Origin: a virus
Direction: 5' to 3' (one strand)
IMG/VR virus record: IMGVR_UViG_3300032046_000043
Span: 1 to 47,730 of that record
DNA length: 47,730 nt
Made by a program: the position numbers and the translations under genes. Every line of letters starts with the position of its first letter. Within the stretch, counting starts at the first letter, position 1. The notes beneath the pieces were generated by a model that saw only the letters and a list, made by a program, of their open reading frames with translations, was not told where the DNA came from and made no database searches. Positions 1 to 9,447 of the stretch are shown here, in pieces.

Positions 1-127
1 GGTCATGTATATACATCTATCAATACTGGAACTAATTGGACAGAAAGAAATCCCACCGGTAGCACTTCCCATTCCTATTGGCAAGGCTGTGCCATTAGTG
101 ATGATGGGGCATTTTCTATTGTAGGTG
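1..127. repeat. Terminal direct repeat, left copy (circular closure)
   Basis: These 127 bases recur exactly at 47604-47730. Both copies lie inside the tail-fibre coding sequence and the reading frame continues across the joint. The length equals a common maximum assembly k-mer, so I read this as an assembler overlap of a circular (or circularly permuted) molecule, not a biological terminal repeat. Confidence 0.95.
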
Positions 128-2178
128 GGGAGCATACAAGAGTTTGGTATTCTAGTGATACCTTTGCGACATGGAACGAAACCCAACCTAATGGTAATAC
201 TGACAGGCATTGGTGGTATGTTGATTGTGATAGTGATGCAAGCCATATCATAATAGGTCAGTCATTAGACGGCGGTGATGGAAGATTATATATCACTACC
301 GATTCAATGGCGAATTGGTCAGAAGTTCAACCAGCGGGAGCGGTTAATAAATACTGGATGGACGTAGATATTAGTAACGATGGTTCCGTAATGATGGCAG
401 GCAACACTACTAGATTATTTTTAAGTGTTAATAGTGGCGCAAATTGGTCAGAGGAACAACCTGCAGGCAATGTAGATAAGGGTTGGTATGGTTTATGTTG
501 TAGTGGTGATAATAGTATTTTATATGCGAGCATTTATACGCCTCCGGGATATGTATATAAAAAGGTTAGCGGTTCATGGTCAGATATTAATCCATTTGTT
601 CAATGGACAGATTATACAACTCCTGCGAACAATGCAACAGCAAATGATTTTAAGTTATTGGTTTTTCCACCAGGGACTACTGATGCCTTTTATATTGGTA
701 TCCCGTCAATATCTGGCAGTTCTATAATATATACTATTAATATTGGAACTGCTGGTGCGGGAACGTGGACTATAACTTGGGAGTATTGGGATGGTGATAG
801 TTGGGAAACGATACCAGTTGGTAATGTTGTTCAAAAAGACAACCAGTTTCTCGATTTTAAGACTGCAGGGACTGGAATATTTGAGATTACGATCCCTGTA
901 GGAATGGCGTCAAGTACCGTTAATGGTATAACGGAATATTGGATTAGGGGTAGGGTTTCTGCATATACAAGTATTACAGTACAACCACTCGGAACTCAAC
1001 TGTGGTATAAGTTGACAGGTGGAACATCTTATCTCTACCCAACAGAATCTCTATCTCTCTCAGAGTCCATTGTTAAAACTATTACCAAAGTTGTTCAAGA
1101 GACGGTACTTTTAACTCAGAATATAATAAAGAATATAACAATCTCTTTAGCGGACATACTAAATATAACAACGTCTGTTTCCACAAATATAGAGAAGCCT
1201 ATTATATCAGATTATATACCATTCTCAGACTCTGTTATTAAGAATATAGAGAAGCCTATTATATCAGATTATATACCATTCTCAGACTCTGTTATTAAGA
1301 ATATAGAGAAGCCTGTTAATGAAACATTACTACTAACCCAGGGTATAGTAAAGAATATAACAATCTCTTTCTTTGATTTATTACACCTAACAGATTATAT
1401 ATACAAGGGCACAAGTAAAGACATATACGCTCACGACTATCTCCATTTATCAGACTCGGTAGTAAAGCAAATAACATTATCGAAACTAGAGCACTTAATA
1501 CTAGGAGACGTTCTTGCTAAAAACATATCTTTATATCCCTATATATCACTTTATATGACAGACACGTTGGTAAAGAGTTTTAATAAGGCTCTTATAGATC
1601 CTTTTATAATTACAGACTCTATTACAAAACAGATAGTACTATCAAAGTTAGAGTACCTAATACTAGGGGACGTTCTTGCTAAAAACATATCTTTATACCC
1701 CTATATATCACTTTATCTGACAGATACGTTAGTGAAGAGTTTTAATAAGGCGCTATCTGATCCGTTTACAATCACAGACTCTATTACAAAACAAATAACT
1801 AAAACTCCAGAGGAGATACTACCGCTGGTTGATGAGATAGCCAGACGGATGTCTATGAACTTTACTTTCGCAGAGCTACTTAATCTATCAGAGAGCGTTA
1901 TAAAGAACTACAATAAACAACTAGAAACCGATTTTAATATATCAGAGTCTCTGGTTAAGAGAATGTATAAATATATATCTAGCAAGCTCCATTTAGGGGA
2001 TAGTGTTATGAAAGATATGACAAAATATATTACAGAGATATTACCCCTAGATGATACTCCAGTTATTCATCATATAATAGGTCCGCCTGAACTAAGAGAA
2101 CGGAAGGCTCCTATTGTTAAACCAGAAGAGCCAGAAGAGTGGCACGATATAACTAGCATAGAGAGGAGGAAGCCGTAA
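1..2178 (+). CDS. Asp-box tail fibre, remainder (starts at 47211)
   Basis: The frame is open from base 1, so an ATG at 307 is internal (residue 234). Further Asp boxes are SSDTFATW (residues 182-189), TTDSMANW (230-237) and SVNSGANW (273-280), giving six blades of about 45 residues and perhaps a degenerate seventh. After a beta-rich linker (about residues 325-480) comes a long array of about 20-residue units of the form LxLSDSVVKxI, with two close DNA-level duplications: a 57-bp unit from 1186 and a 162-bp unit from about 1480. The protein ends in a charged Pro/Glu tail. This is a modular host-recognition fibre: propeller plus repetitive stalk. Repeat number is probably variable between relatives. 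Confidence 0.85.
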   Translation, partial: GHVYTSINTGTNWTERNPTGSTSHSYWQGCAISDDGAFSIVGGEHTRVWYSSDTFATWNETQPNGNTDRHWWYVDCDSDASHIIIGQSLDGGDGRLYITTDSMANWSEVQPAGAVNKYWMDVDISNDGSVMMAGNTTRLFLSVNSGANWSEEQPAGNVDKGWYGLCCSGDNSILYASIYTPPGYVYKKVSGSWSDINPFVQWTDYTTPANNATANDFKLLVFPPGTTDAFYIGIPSISGSSIIYTINIGTAGAGTWTITWEYWDGDSWETIPVGNVVQKDNQFLDFKTAGTGIFEITIPVGMASSTVNGITEYWIRGRVSAYTSITVQPLGTQLWYKLTGGTSYLYPTESLSLSESIVKTITKVVQETVLLTQNIIKNITISLADILNITTSVSTNIEKPIISDYIPFSDSVIKNIEKPIISDYIPFSDSVIKNIEKPVNETLLLTQGIVKNITISFFDLLHLTDYIYKGTSKDIYAHDYLHLSDSVVKQITLSKLEHLILGDVLAKNISLYPYISLYMTDTLVKSFNKALIDPFIITDSITKQIVLSKLEYLILGDVLAKNISLYPYISLYLTDTLVKSFNKALSDPFTITDSITKQITKTPEEILPLVDEIARRMSMNFTFAELLNLSESVIKNYNKQLETDFNISESLVKRMYKYISSKLHLGDSVMKDMTKYITEILPLDDTPVIHHIIGPPELRERKAPIVKPEEPEEWHDITSIERRKP

Positions 2179-2405
2179 TGAGTAGTTTGTCTATTATGTT
2201 AAGAACATCTACTAATGATGGATATAGAGGGCAAATGATGGATAGACGGTTGGGTTCGGTTAATATGGACAACGCTCACATGATAAACTACTGCCCCCGC
2301 CATGTTAAAAGCTCTGGGTTTTGTCCTAATTGTTTGTATACTGACAGGGGAACTCCGCTAGCTTTTGAGAGAGAATTAGAATACGAAAGGGGTCTAAAAT
2401 CGTGA
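2178..2405 (+). CDS. Small Cys/His protein, unknown function
   Basis: 75 residues. The ATG overlaps the last base of the fibre stop and follows GAGGAGG. A CPRH...CPNC pattern near residues 39-52 suggests a small zinc-binding knuckle. Its position directly behind the tail fibre suggests a late virion or assembly role; I do not recognise the family. Confidence 0.7.
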   Translation: MSSLSIMLRTSTNDGYRGQMMDRRLGSVNMDNAHMINYCPRHVKSSGFCPNCLYTDRGTPLAFERELEYERGLKS

Positions 2406-2716
2406 ATATACCTGAGTCTGAAAGAATAAATTATGATGGCGCTGAGGTTGAGTTTTATCTGAAAATGGGAGCCAGAGAACTTAGCGGCTCTGGTAGAATA
2501 CTAGACTACAAAGATGGTTTCTTTATGGTAGATGGTAAAGATTCTATTACCAAGAACCGTGTATGGGTGTATCTAAGAGATACCGATATAGTAAAGATTG
2601 TAAATATGAGAGTCGGTGTTCCCGCTTTATATCAGTGGCGAGAAACAACTCTTTTAGAGTTTAAGTATATATTAGAGCAGAATGGATATTTGGTGGTGAA
2701 ACAAAGTAATGTTTAG
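2402..2716 (+). CDS. Hypothetical protein, 104 aa
   Basis: Uses a GTG start overlapping the end of the preceding gene by 4 bases (translational coupling), with a GGGG-containing site upstream. The sequence alternates polar and hydrophobic residues, as in a small beta-barrel. No recognised family. Confidence 0.65.
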   Translation: MNIPESERINYDGAEVEFYLKMGARELSGSGRILDYKDGFFMVDGKDSITKNRVWVYLRDTDIVKIVNMRVGVPALYQWRETTLLEFKYILEQNGYLVVKQSNV

Positions 2717-2801
2717 GCTTTTAGGTTCTCTTGTGACTAAATTAATAATAGGAATTGTGCGGGCGCTACTTTATCCGTTCAGACTATTTGATAAGAAATG
2801 A
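2709..2801 (+). CDS. Tiny membrane-associated peptide, 30 aa
   Basis: The ATG at 2709 overlaps the stop of the preceding gene. The peptide is one hydrophobic, Leu/Ile-rich segment (about residues 3-23) flanked by Arg and Lys, typical of a small membrane or amphipathic peptide. It could act in lysis or be an accessory peptide. The call rests only on coupling and composition. Confidence 0.45.
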   Translation: MFRLLGSLVTKLIIGIVRALLYPFRLFDKK

Positions 2802-2854
2802 ACTTGTTGACATAATGGAAAAATGATAACAAAAAAACCTTTCTATATGTCAAT

Positions 2855-2882
2855 ATAAGCAATCAATTTTATAATTGCTTAT
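2855..2882 (+). terminator. AT-rich hairpin in intergenic gap
   Basis: ATAAGCAAT (2855-2863) pairs with ATTGCTTAT (2874-2882) across a 10-base loop, followed by TTTGATAT. It is a 9-bp but AT-rich stem with a short T tract, so a weak terminator or processing signal. It sits in the 159-bp gap that separates the tail-fibre group from the ejection-protein group. Confidence 0.4.
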
Positions 2883-2960
2883 TTGATATGGTAAAGCAAA
2901 AAATGATTGAAATATGATAGTAAATTGAAAGAAATTAAGGTATTGTGAAAGGAATATAAA

Positions 2961-3128
2961 ATGCCAAAAGCATTAGAAAAACAGTTGAGAAAACAGGCTA
3001 GGAAGAAAGGTCTGACAGGGGTTAAACGAGACGCTTATATTTATGGCACGTTGAGGAGAACGGGGTGGAAACCTAGTAGAGAAAAGAATTTGCAAAATGG
3101 AAATTCGCAAAAGAAGGTGAGTAAATAA
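2961..3128 (+). CDS. Small basic phage protein, 55 aa
   Basis: ATG at 2961 after GAAAGGAATATAAA. The peptide is very basic (LEKQLRKQARKKG) and contains DAYIYGTLRRTGWKPSRE. That YGTLR-TGWKP block recalls small proteins seen in virion operons of many phages, as I remember it. Its stop overlaps the ATG of the next ejection-type protein. Function unknown; a DNA-binding or minor head protein is plausible. Confidence 0.6.
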   Translation: MPKALEKQLRKQARKKGLTGVKRDAYIYGTLRRTGWKPSREKNLQNGNSQKKVSK

Positions 3129-4183
3129 TGGCTAGTGTATCTGGAGAATCAGCCTTATCGGTTGGAACAGGAGCCGCAAGCGGGGCAGTTGTTGGTACCG
3201 CATTTGGTCCTATAGGCACTGCTGTAGGCGCTGGTCTAGGTGCTATCTATGGTGGACTTACTGGATGGTGGAGTAGATCGGCAGAAGCAAAAGAGAGAAA
3301 AAAATTAGAGGCTAACGCAAGAAAATCCGCAGGTGCGTCTGCTAAAGCTCTTGCAACTGTATCACGGACTATTAAAGAGCAAGGGTTAGCTGTTGAGAGA
3401 GGTAATGTTGCTTTACTCAATCAAGAGTGGGGTGGTGCAGGTCGTTATGCAAGTGGCGCTAGAATGAAAGCCATATCAGGTTTATCTGAAAAGACCCAGG
3501 CCGCTATAACAAATGCAATAGCAGAACATGCGCTACAAGCGTATCAGTTTAATGTATCTACAGAAGAAGAAAGGGCATGGAGACAGGCACAGCTGGACGC
3601 TAATGCTAAATCGAGTCGCGCAGAATCTGTGGGAGAGTTAGTTGGGGGAATTGCTTCTATATATGGACAAAACCCAGAATACTGGAATAAGACAATAGGT
3701 AATAAATTCGGTGGAGGGCAACCATCACAGGCAGGTATAACTCCTCCAGATATTCCTTATGCGGTAGAGCCTGAGATCCCAGAGGCGCAACTGGCTCCGA
3801 GTAACGTTGAAGCGCAGAATCAGTTAGCTCCTGCGATAGTGCCCACTAAATTAACAGAAATGCCTGCAGGACCGCCGTTACAGGAAAGAGTTAATCCATA
3901 TAAGAACCAGGTTCCTATAATACCTACTATGCCCGCTACACGAGAACCCGAACCGGTTGACATGGAGGCGTATTTTAATCAGTATTATAACGATCTGTCG
4001 ACGGGCAAAGCTACTGTATCCGAATTAGCGCATGATATATATTTTCTTCCAGCAATACAGGGGGTGTTGGGTATGTCGGAGAAACTTAATACGTCTGCAG
4101 ATTGGGCTAAAATGCTTTCAGAGTTGTGGGCTCCAAATGCAGACGTTGACGATATAATGAAAAGATATATTGGAGGTGAATAA
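3128..4183 (+). CDS. Internal virion (ejection) protein, Gly-zipper membrane segment
   Basis: 351 residues. Residues about 8-48 are Gly/Ala-rich with G-xxx-G spacing, a glycine-zipper-like segment able to insert into membranes. An Ala/Lys/Glu-rich helical middle and a Pro-rich C-terminal half follow. It is the first of three consecutive large structural-type genes. In podoviruses such sets are internal core proteins that leave the head and build a channel through the envelope during DNA ejection. Assignment is by composition and order, not a family motif. Confidence 0.6.
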   Translation: MASVSGESALSVGTGAASGAVVGTAFGPIGTAVGAGLGAIYGGLTGWWSRSAEAKERKKLEANARKSAGASAKALATVSRTIKEQGLAVERGNVALLNQEWGGAGRYASGARMKAISGLSEKTQAAITNAIAEHALQAYQFNVSTEEERAWRQAQLDANAKSSRAESVGELVGGIASIYGQNPEYWNKTIGNKFGGGQPSQAGITPPDIPYAVEPEIPEAQLAPSNVEAQNQLAPAIVPTKLTEMPAGPPLQERVNPYKNQVPIIPTMPATREPEPVDMEAYFNQYYNDLSTGKATVSELAHDIYFLPAIQGVLGMSEKLNTSADWAKMLSELWAPNADVDDIMKRYIGGE

Positions 4184-4184
4184 A

Positions 4185-5567
4185 ATGGCGGTAGTTCCAT
4201 ATAGAGTTTCTAATAGGTCAGATAAGCCTGTTGATTACGTTTTATCCATATTGCGTGGAGCGGTGGCTGGCTATGCTGGAGGACAGAAAGTAAAACAGGA
4301 AAGAGATTCTATGAATAGAGAATTTCAGTTGAAGCAAGAGCAGATAGATATAACCAACAAGCAAGTAGACCAACAGCTAAAAATGCACATAGACGATCTG
4401 GAGGAACGCAAAGCCGCTCTGGCTAGCAGCCAGCTGCACGATGTAACCATGCTGAAGATAAAGAAGGAGATAGATGAGGCAATATCCAAGAAAGAGATGG
4501 AAGCGAAAACTATACAGTTTTTCGCAGAATATCAGCAGAGAGAGCGCATAGGTATACAAAATATGAAAATGCAGGCCCTTGGATTAGCCGCAGATACAGT
4601 TATGAGTGAGAAGAAATTAGCAGAGACAGCGTCTGGCAGAATAGAAGAGACTAGATACAGAACTCAGATGATAGAATTAGAGCGTCAACGTGTATCTGGT
4701 GATATTGCAGGTAGGGCGCAAGAGGCTGAGTGGAGACACGAAGATAGAGTGGCTGCCTTAAATTTACGGATACAAGAAGCTGGCGATAAACGAGAATCTA
4801 AAGCAGTTGATGCTCTGGGGACTATACCTAAAAAATATGACGATCTTGTAGATAACCTCAGGAAGATGGGTGTTCAGGGTATATCCTCTACGGATATTGA
4901 GAATTTGAGCGGAGACGATCTCAAATTAATGGCTCTAGTAAACGAGGCAGTGGCTAATAAGGACAAATATAAAAAAGCCAGCGACGATGCAAAGAAGAAC
5001 GTTAGCAACCTAACTAAACTTTCAGGATTTACTTTGGCAAAGAAGGGCAAGAATATAGATGTATATGTTTATAAAGAAGATCTAATGAATGAGGACGGAG
5101 ACTTTAAGACCGTGAAAGATAAGTGGATGACCTATGATGAATATGTTGCTAGATTGCCAGAAAGTAGCAAAAAAGATTGGGAGGTAACCGCAACAAAGGC
5201 GCCTACCCTTCCAGTTGATAAGAGCCAGATCATATCAACGATACCGACGTCTGCGCTAGATGGAATTAAACGACAAGCAGAGGAGATTGAGAGATATAAG
5301 AAAAGTGTTTATAGAATATACGCTCCAGAGTTATTGGAGTCAGAGCCGCTGCCTGTTCTTATACCTAGAACAAACGGAACAACAGAACAGCCAACAAGAA
5401 AGGCTCCTTTGCCTGATAGTTGGAATGAATTTGGTATGTTGATTGAGAGCAAAACCGATCAAGAGGTTGTTAATATATTAAGTACTCGCACAGGAGAGAT
5501 AATGCGTAAATATGGAGTGTCTCAACAGGTACTAAAAGCCATAAGAGACAAGGCGAGGAGGCGATAG
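4185..5567 (+). CDS. Internal virion core protein, coiled coil
   Basis: 460 residues from the ATG at 4185, which sits 8 bases after GGAGG; an upstream in-frame ATG at 4170 overlaps the previous gene and is less likely. Residues about 35-215 are highly charged and Gln/Glu/Lys-rich, a long coiled coil. The C-terminal half is mixed and ends in basic residues. Its position between the Gly-zipper protein and the 1292-residue protein fits the second of three podoviral ejection proteins. Confidence 0.6.
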   Translation: MAVVPYRVSNRSDKPVDYVLSILRGAVAGYAGGQKVKQERDSMNREFQLKQEQIDITNKQVDQQLKMHIDDLEERKAALASSQLHDVTMLKIKKEIDEAISKKEMEAKTIQFFAEYQQRERIGIQNMKMQALGLAADTVMSEKKLAETASGRIEETRYRTQMIELERQRVSGDIAGRAQEAEWRHEDRVAALNLRIQEAGDKRESKAVDALGTIPKKYDDLVDNLRKMGVQGISSTDIENLSGDDLKLMALVNEAVANKDKYKKASDDAKKNVSNLTKLSGFTLAKKGKNIDVYVYKEDLMNEDGDFKTVKDKWMTYDEYVARLPESSKKDWEVTATKAPTLPVDKSQIISTIPTSALDGIKRQAEEIERYKKSVYRIYAPELLESEPLPVLIPRTNGTTEQPTRKAPLPDSWNEFGMLIESKTDQEVVNILSTRTGEIMRKYGVSQQVLKAIRDKARRR

Positions 5568-5568
5568 T

Positions 5569-8500
5569 ATGGGAGGACGATTCAGTGAGTTCTTTGATAA
5601 ACCAGAAAATACCATTGTATCGCCGACGCAGCCAACTGGAGGACGATTCAGTGAATTCTATGATAAACCAGGTGCCGTTATTCAACCAGTTACGGCAACT
5701 CCTATTGTAAAACCTAACTATAGACTAACTCAAGTCCCTAGCGCAGCAGAAATGATAGAACTGCACGACTCTATTAATACTAGGGTTACGTGGCAGAACG
5801 TTAAAGACGTAGTTAAATACGCATCTATATTGGTATCTACTGGAGACGCAATCTCCAATGCTATATACTACTCTATGTATCAGACGGACTTTCCTCTCTA
5901 TACTAGAGGCAATAAGCCGCCTACTGGTCTGCGAAAGCAGTTAGAGGAAGCGGGACCTAACCCTTTTACTTCCCTCAAAGACGCTATGGTAAAGGGATAT
6001 ACAGGAAAGGTAATGAGGCGCCCTCCTGACATCGTTGGTGCTTTTTTTATGGGTGCCCCTGCAAATGAGATTGCTAGAAGAGAAGCTAGTAAACATTTAT
6101 GTATCAATATATTTTCTACCGCTATAGATATAACGAGCCAGATGGTTGCAGAAGGAGCGGTTGCTATAGTGGTTGCAACAAAAGTTACAGGACCCATAAA
6201 AGGTCTATACAAAGCCGCTAAAATAAGAACTGGTGGTAGTTTCGTTGACAATACTACATCTGCTCTAAAGCAGTTTTTGCATATAGACCCTAAAATACCG
6301 CTAACAGAAGATGATGTCGTTAGGTTTTATTTTAAGAAATACTGGGGAGAGGTACCTGAAAATCTAGACATAGTATCGCCTATTAGACACGACCCCGCTC
6401 TAGTAAAACTGGTACAACAGGAAGTAAATGGCGCCATAGAAGAACTTAATAGGTATAATATGTTATATGATAACGCTGTTAAAAACATAGAAGAATTTAA
6501 TAAATATAATATGTTATATGATAACGCTGTCAAAAACTATGCAACTTATAGCGCTATTGACGAGACTGCTAAAAGATTTTATGGAATAGATTATCCTAGT
6601 AGGATTGAGGCAAAGACTGTTATAGAAGAAGTTGCTCCTAAAATTGACGAGACTGCTAAAAGATTTTATGGAATAGATTATCCTAGTAGGATTGAGGCAA
6701 AGACTGTTGACGAGACTGCTAAAAGATTTTATGGAATAGATTATCCTAGTAAGATTGAGGCAAAGACTGTTATAGAAGAAGTGGCGCCTGATGTTGAGAA
6801 AATTCTATCTGATGTAGACTCTAAATATATTATAAAACATACAGTCGACAATATGGTAGACGATAATACCGCCTCGTTCTTAAAGAATCAAAAAGAGTTG
6901 ATGGAGAAGCAGAGGTTTTTAGCAGAGAGTAGACTTGATAAATCTCAATGGGATCTTAAGTTGGCGGAGAGGGGGAGATACTTTGCAGATAATACGGCAG
7001 AGACCCGCGCCCTCCGAGAAGAATACGTTAGAGCGTTTTCATCGTCTTTTATGGGCAAGGAAGGTCCTATCCAGTTACAAGACGTTTTAGATCTTAAGAA
7101 GTTATCAAGAACTGTAAGCAACGGAACTACAGATGATATATCTAAACTTCTACCAGAAGAGTTTGCTGAAGTATTCGATACCGTTGAGATGATAGCGGAG
7201 AATATATCTAAAGGACGCAAGAACGTATGGCTAACTACTAAAGAGTTCTCCCCTGCTGTATATGTTCTTGAAAGGTTCGGTGCAGAGAATACATATCACT
7301 ACATGTCTAACGCTGGATGGGGGACACGTAGATATATATATGATAAAGAGGTTAAATGGGGAGGTTTTATCAAGGATGCTGGGTTAAATCCGAAAACAGT
7401 ATACCCCAAAGATAGTAGTAACTCTACCCTGCGAAATATATTTCTGGCAACCGATGGGATAGATATTCATAATCCAAATATCACCAGAGAGATGGCTCAA
7501 TCAGCGCTAGATGCACGTCCTCACGGCGGCAAGATAACTGACGACGAATGGAGGTTTATTTCTAAAACTGCAGAAGATATTAAGACAGGCAAAATTACTC
7601 CCGGGCAGATAGTCGCCGAACAGAACGCGGCTGCGTTTTTAAGACATACCTTTGATGAGTTAGCAGAGTTAGGTATTCGTCAGGGGAAACTATATAGGAG
7701 AGAGGATTATTTTGAGGGAGGCAAACTCTTCGGACAAGAGATTCCAAAGGGCGCTGTTCCTTATGAAAATAGTTATATAACTCATAAAATAGGTGTTGAT
7801 ATAACAAGCGCCAAAGATTTAGATGATGCTAAATTAGCAGCTTATCTTAAAGCAGTAGAGGGCGCTACGTCTGTAAGTGATGTTGAGAAATTAACAGCCG
7901 CTAAGGTATCAGAAGATACCGCTAAATTTTCAGAGCTAGAGGCTATAGCGAACTTTTTTGAGAAAACTGGAGCTGCCGCAGAGAAAGTAGATATAAAAGA
8001 ACTTATGCACAGAGTTGGCAAAAGAGAAGGTCTGATTGAGAACGCAGACACTGCTTTTAGAGCTGTCTTGCATAATGAGACTAACGCATTTATGATGCAG
8101 CCCGCTTATGAAGGCACTATGGAACTGGCTCGTATGACTGGTAACGATCATCTTATAGATTGGGTAACGGACTGGATTAATAGGGGCATTAGAGGCATAC
8201 CTACTAAAAAAGAAGCTGCTGTAGAAGAATGGGTTGGCAAAGGGATAGCGAAACATATATGGAATCCAGGCATAGGTAGGGTATTCAAGTCTACTAGAGT
8301 AGAAGAAGGACAGATGGCTACTCGTAAAATATTAGGCACGTATAGACGAGGAGCCAACCTTTTGGCTCTAGGAGGTAATGTGGCGTCTGCGCTCAAGAAT
8401 TCTGTTTCTATATTAAATAACATCCCAGCTATCGGATATAAGGCAACCATAGAGGGATTGAGATCCATCTCAACCACTGGCGGGAAAGAGTTAATGAAAA

Positions 8501-9447
8501 AAAGTAATATGGTCTTTGGTAAAGGACACCATGTTTACGAGTTGGATATAGATGCCTTAACCAAGATTGAAAGCGGGGCCTCTTGGATGTTCCGTTTTGG
8601 TGAGAAGTGGCTGACTACATCTACCGCTTTTAATGGAGCCATGTATAAACAAATAGCCAAGAATAAGAAGAGTTTGGAGATACTTAAAGAATTTGGATAT
8701 ACCGGTCGCGGTAGTGGTCACAATTTCTGGGAGTCCGTTAATAATGCTGTCAAAGGCGGCTACTTTAAGTATGAAATTAGACAGGCTGATGATATAGCCC
8801 AAAGAACGCAGTCTAGTTTTGCGGCGTGGGACTTACCAAAATTTTTATGGAGCCCTATGAATAAAACACTATTTCAGTATTCTAACTGGCCTCTAAATTA
8901 TTTTGCGAATTATTTGCCGTCTTTATTTAGATGGGCTCACGACGGGGTATCTCCTATGGGCAATATGAATTTTATGGAACGAACCGCTATAATGCGACAT
9001 ATAGTTATGATGGAAACAGCGGCACATCTGGCTAGAATGAATGGAGTTGATATAGGTTATTTGTCTCCAACATATACTCTAACAGAATCTGCTAGAAGAA
9101 TGGTTACTGGAGATAATAGTAGAGCTCCTTATTTATCCTCGCCGTGGCCTGGGTTATCTATGTTATCACAGGCTATAGTGTCTGAAATACAAGACGTATT
9201 AGGACCTATGGCGTCTGGACAAGGGACATCATTAACGAATCTGTTAAAGCCTTTGAGAACAGCCTTTGTGTTTAATAAGAACCCAGAAGGTCCTTTTGAG
9301 ACATGGATCCCAGGCAATGTGGCACAAAAGGTAATAGCGGTCGCAGAGGGTGAGAAGTCCCCTCTGGAGTTGTTCGGAATAAAATTTGTTAATGAGAGCA
9401 GAGCTAATCCAACGGCGGGGAAGGCGACTAGAAAGAAGAGGGAGTGA
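5569..9447 (+). CDS. Giant internal virion/ejection protein, 1292 aa
   Basis: The largest gene of the genome, one base after the previous stop. The N-terminus has a duplicated GGRFSEF[FY]DKP motif (residues about 2-12 and 24-34). Residues about 290-405 hold tandem repeats: KYNMLYDNAVKN twice and ETAKRFYGIDYPS three times. The rest is mostly helical. Such 1000+ residue proteins at the end of podoviral structural operons are ejection proteins, some with a peptidoglycan-cleaving domain; I see no clear lytic transglycosylase signature here. The stop codon TGA abuts the stop of the facing minus-strand gene. Confidence 0.7.
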   Translation: MGGRFSEFFDKPENTIVSPTQPTGGRFSEFYDKPGAVIQPVTATPIVKPNYRLTQVPSAAEMIELHDSINTRVTWQNVKDVVKYASILVSTGDAISNAIYYSMYQTDFPLYTRGNKPPTGLRKQLEEAGPNPFTSLKDAMVKGYTGKVMRRPPDIVGAFFMGAPANEIARREASKHLCINIFSTAIDITSQMVAEGAVAIVVATKVTGPIKGLYKAAKIRTGGSFVDNTTSALKQFLHIDPKIPLTEDDVVRFYFKKYWGEVPENLDIVSPIRHDPALVKLVQQEVNGAIEELNRYNMLYDNAVKNIEEFNKYNMLYDNAVKNYATYSAIDETAKRFYGIDYPSRIEAKTVIEEVAPKIDETAKRFYGIDYPSRIEAKTVDETAKRFYGIDYPSKIEAKTVIEEVAPDVEKILSDVDSKYIIKHTVDNMVDDNTASFLKNQKELMEKQRFLAESRLDKSQWDLKLAERGRYFADNTAETRALREEYVRAFSSSFMGKEGPIQLQDVLDLKKLSRTVSNGTTDDISKLLPEEFAEVFDTVEMIAENISKGRKNVWLTTKEFSPAVYVLERFGAENTYHYMSNAGWGTRRYIYDKEVKWGGFIKDAGLNPKTVYPKDSSNSTLRNIFLATDGIDIHNPNITREMAQSALDARPHGGKITDDEWRFISKTAEDIKTGKITPGQIVAEQNAAAFLRHTFDELAELGIRQGKLYRREDYFEGGKLFGQEIPKGAVPYENSYITHKIGVDITSAKDLDDAKLAAYLKAVEGATSVSDVEKLTAAKVSEDTAKFSELEAIANFFEKTGAAAEKVDIKELMHRVGKREGLIENADTAFRAVLHNETNAFMMQPAYEGTMELARMTGNDHLIDWVTDWINRGIRGIPTKKEAAVEEWVGKGIAKHIWNPGIGRVFKSTRVEEGQMATRKILGTYRRGANLLALGGNVASALKNSVSILNNIPAIGYKATIEGLRSISTTGGKELMKKSNMVFGKGHHVYELDIDALTKIESGASWMFRFGEKWLTTSTAFNGAMYKQIAKNKKSLEILKEFGYTGRGSGHNFWESVNNAVKGGYFKYEIRQADDIAQRTQSSFAAWDLPKFLWSPMNKTLFQYSNWPLNYFANYLPSLFRWAHDGVSPMGNMNFMERTAIMRHIVMMETAAHLARMNGVDIGYLSPTYTLTESARRMVTGDNSRAPYLSSPWPGLSMLSQAIVSEIQDVLGPMASGQGTSLTNLLKPLRTAFVFNKNPEGPFETWIPGNVAQKVIAVAEGEKSPLELFGIKFVNESRANPTAGKATRKKRE

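Noticed and set aside
1-127. Short biological direct terminal repeats of T7-like type
   Set aside because: The repeat is inside a coding gene and is exactly 127 bases, matching an assembler k-mer; a circular or permuted genome explains it better. Coverage could overturn this.
8148-8477. Minus-strand frames opposite the 1292-aa gene
   Set aside because: No ribosome sites, and they lie antisense to a continuous virion protein in a plus-strand operon.
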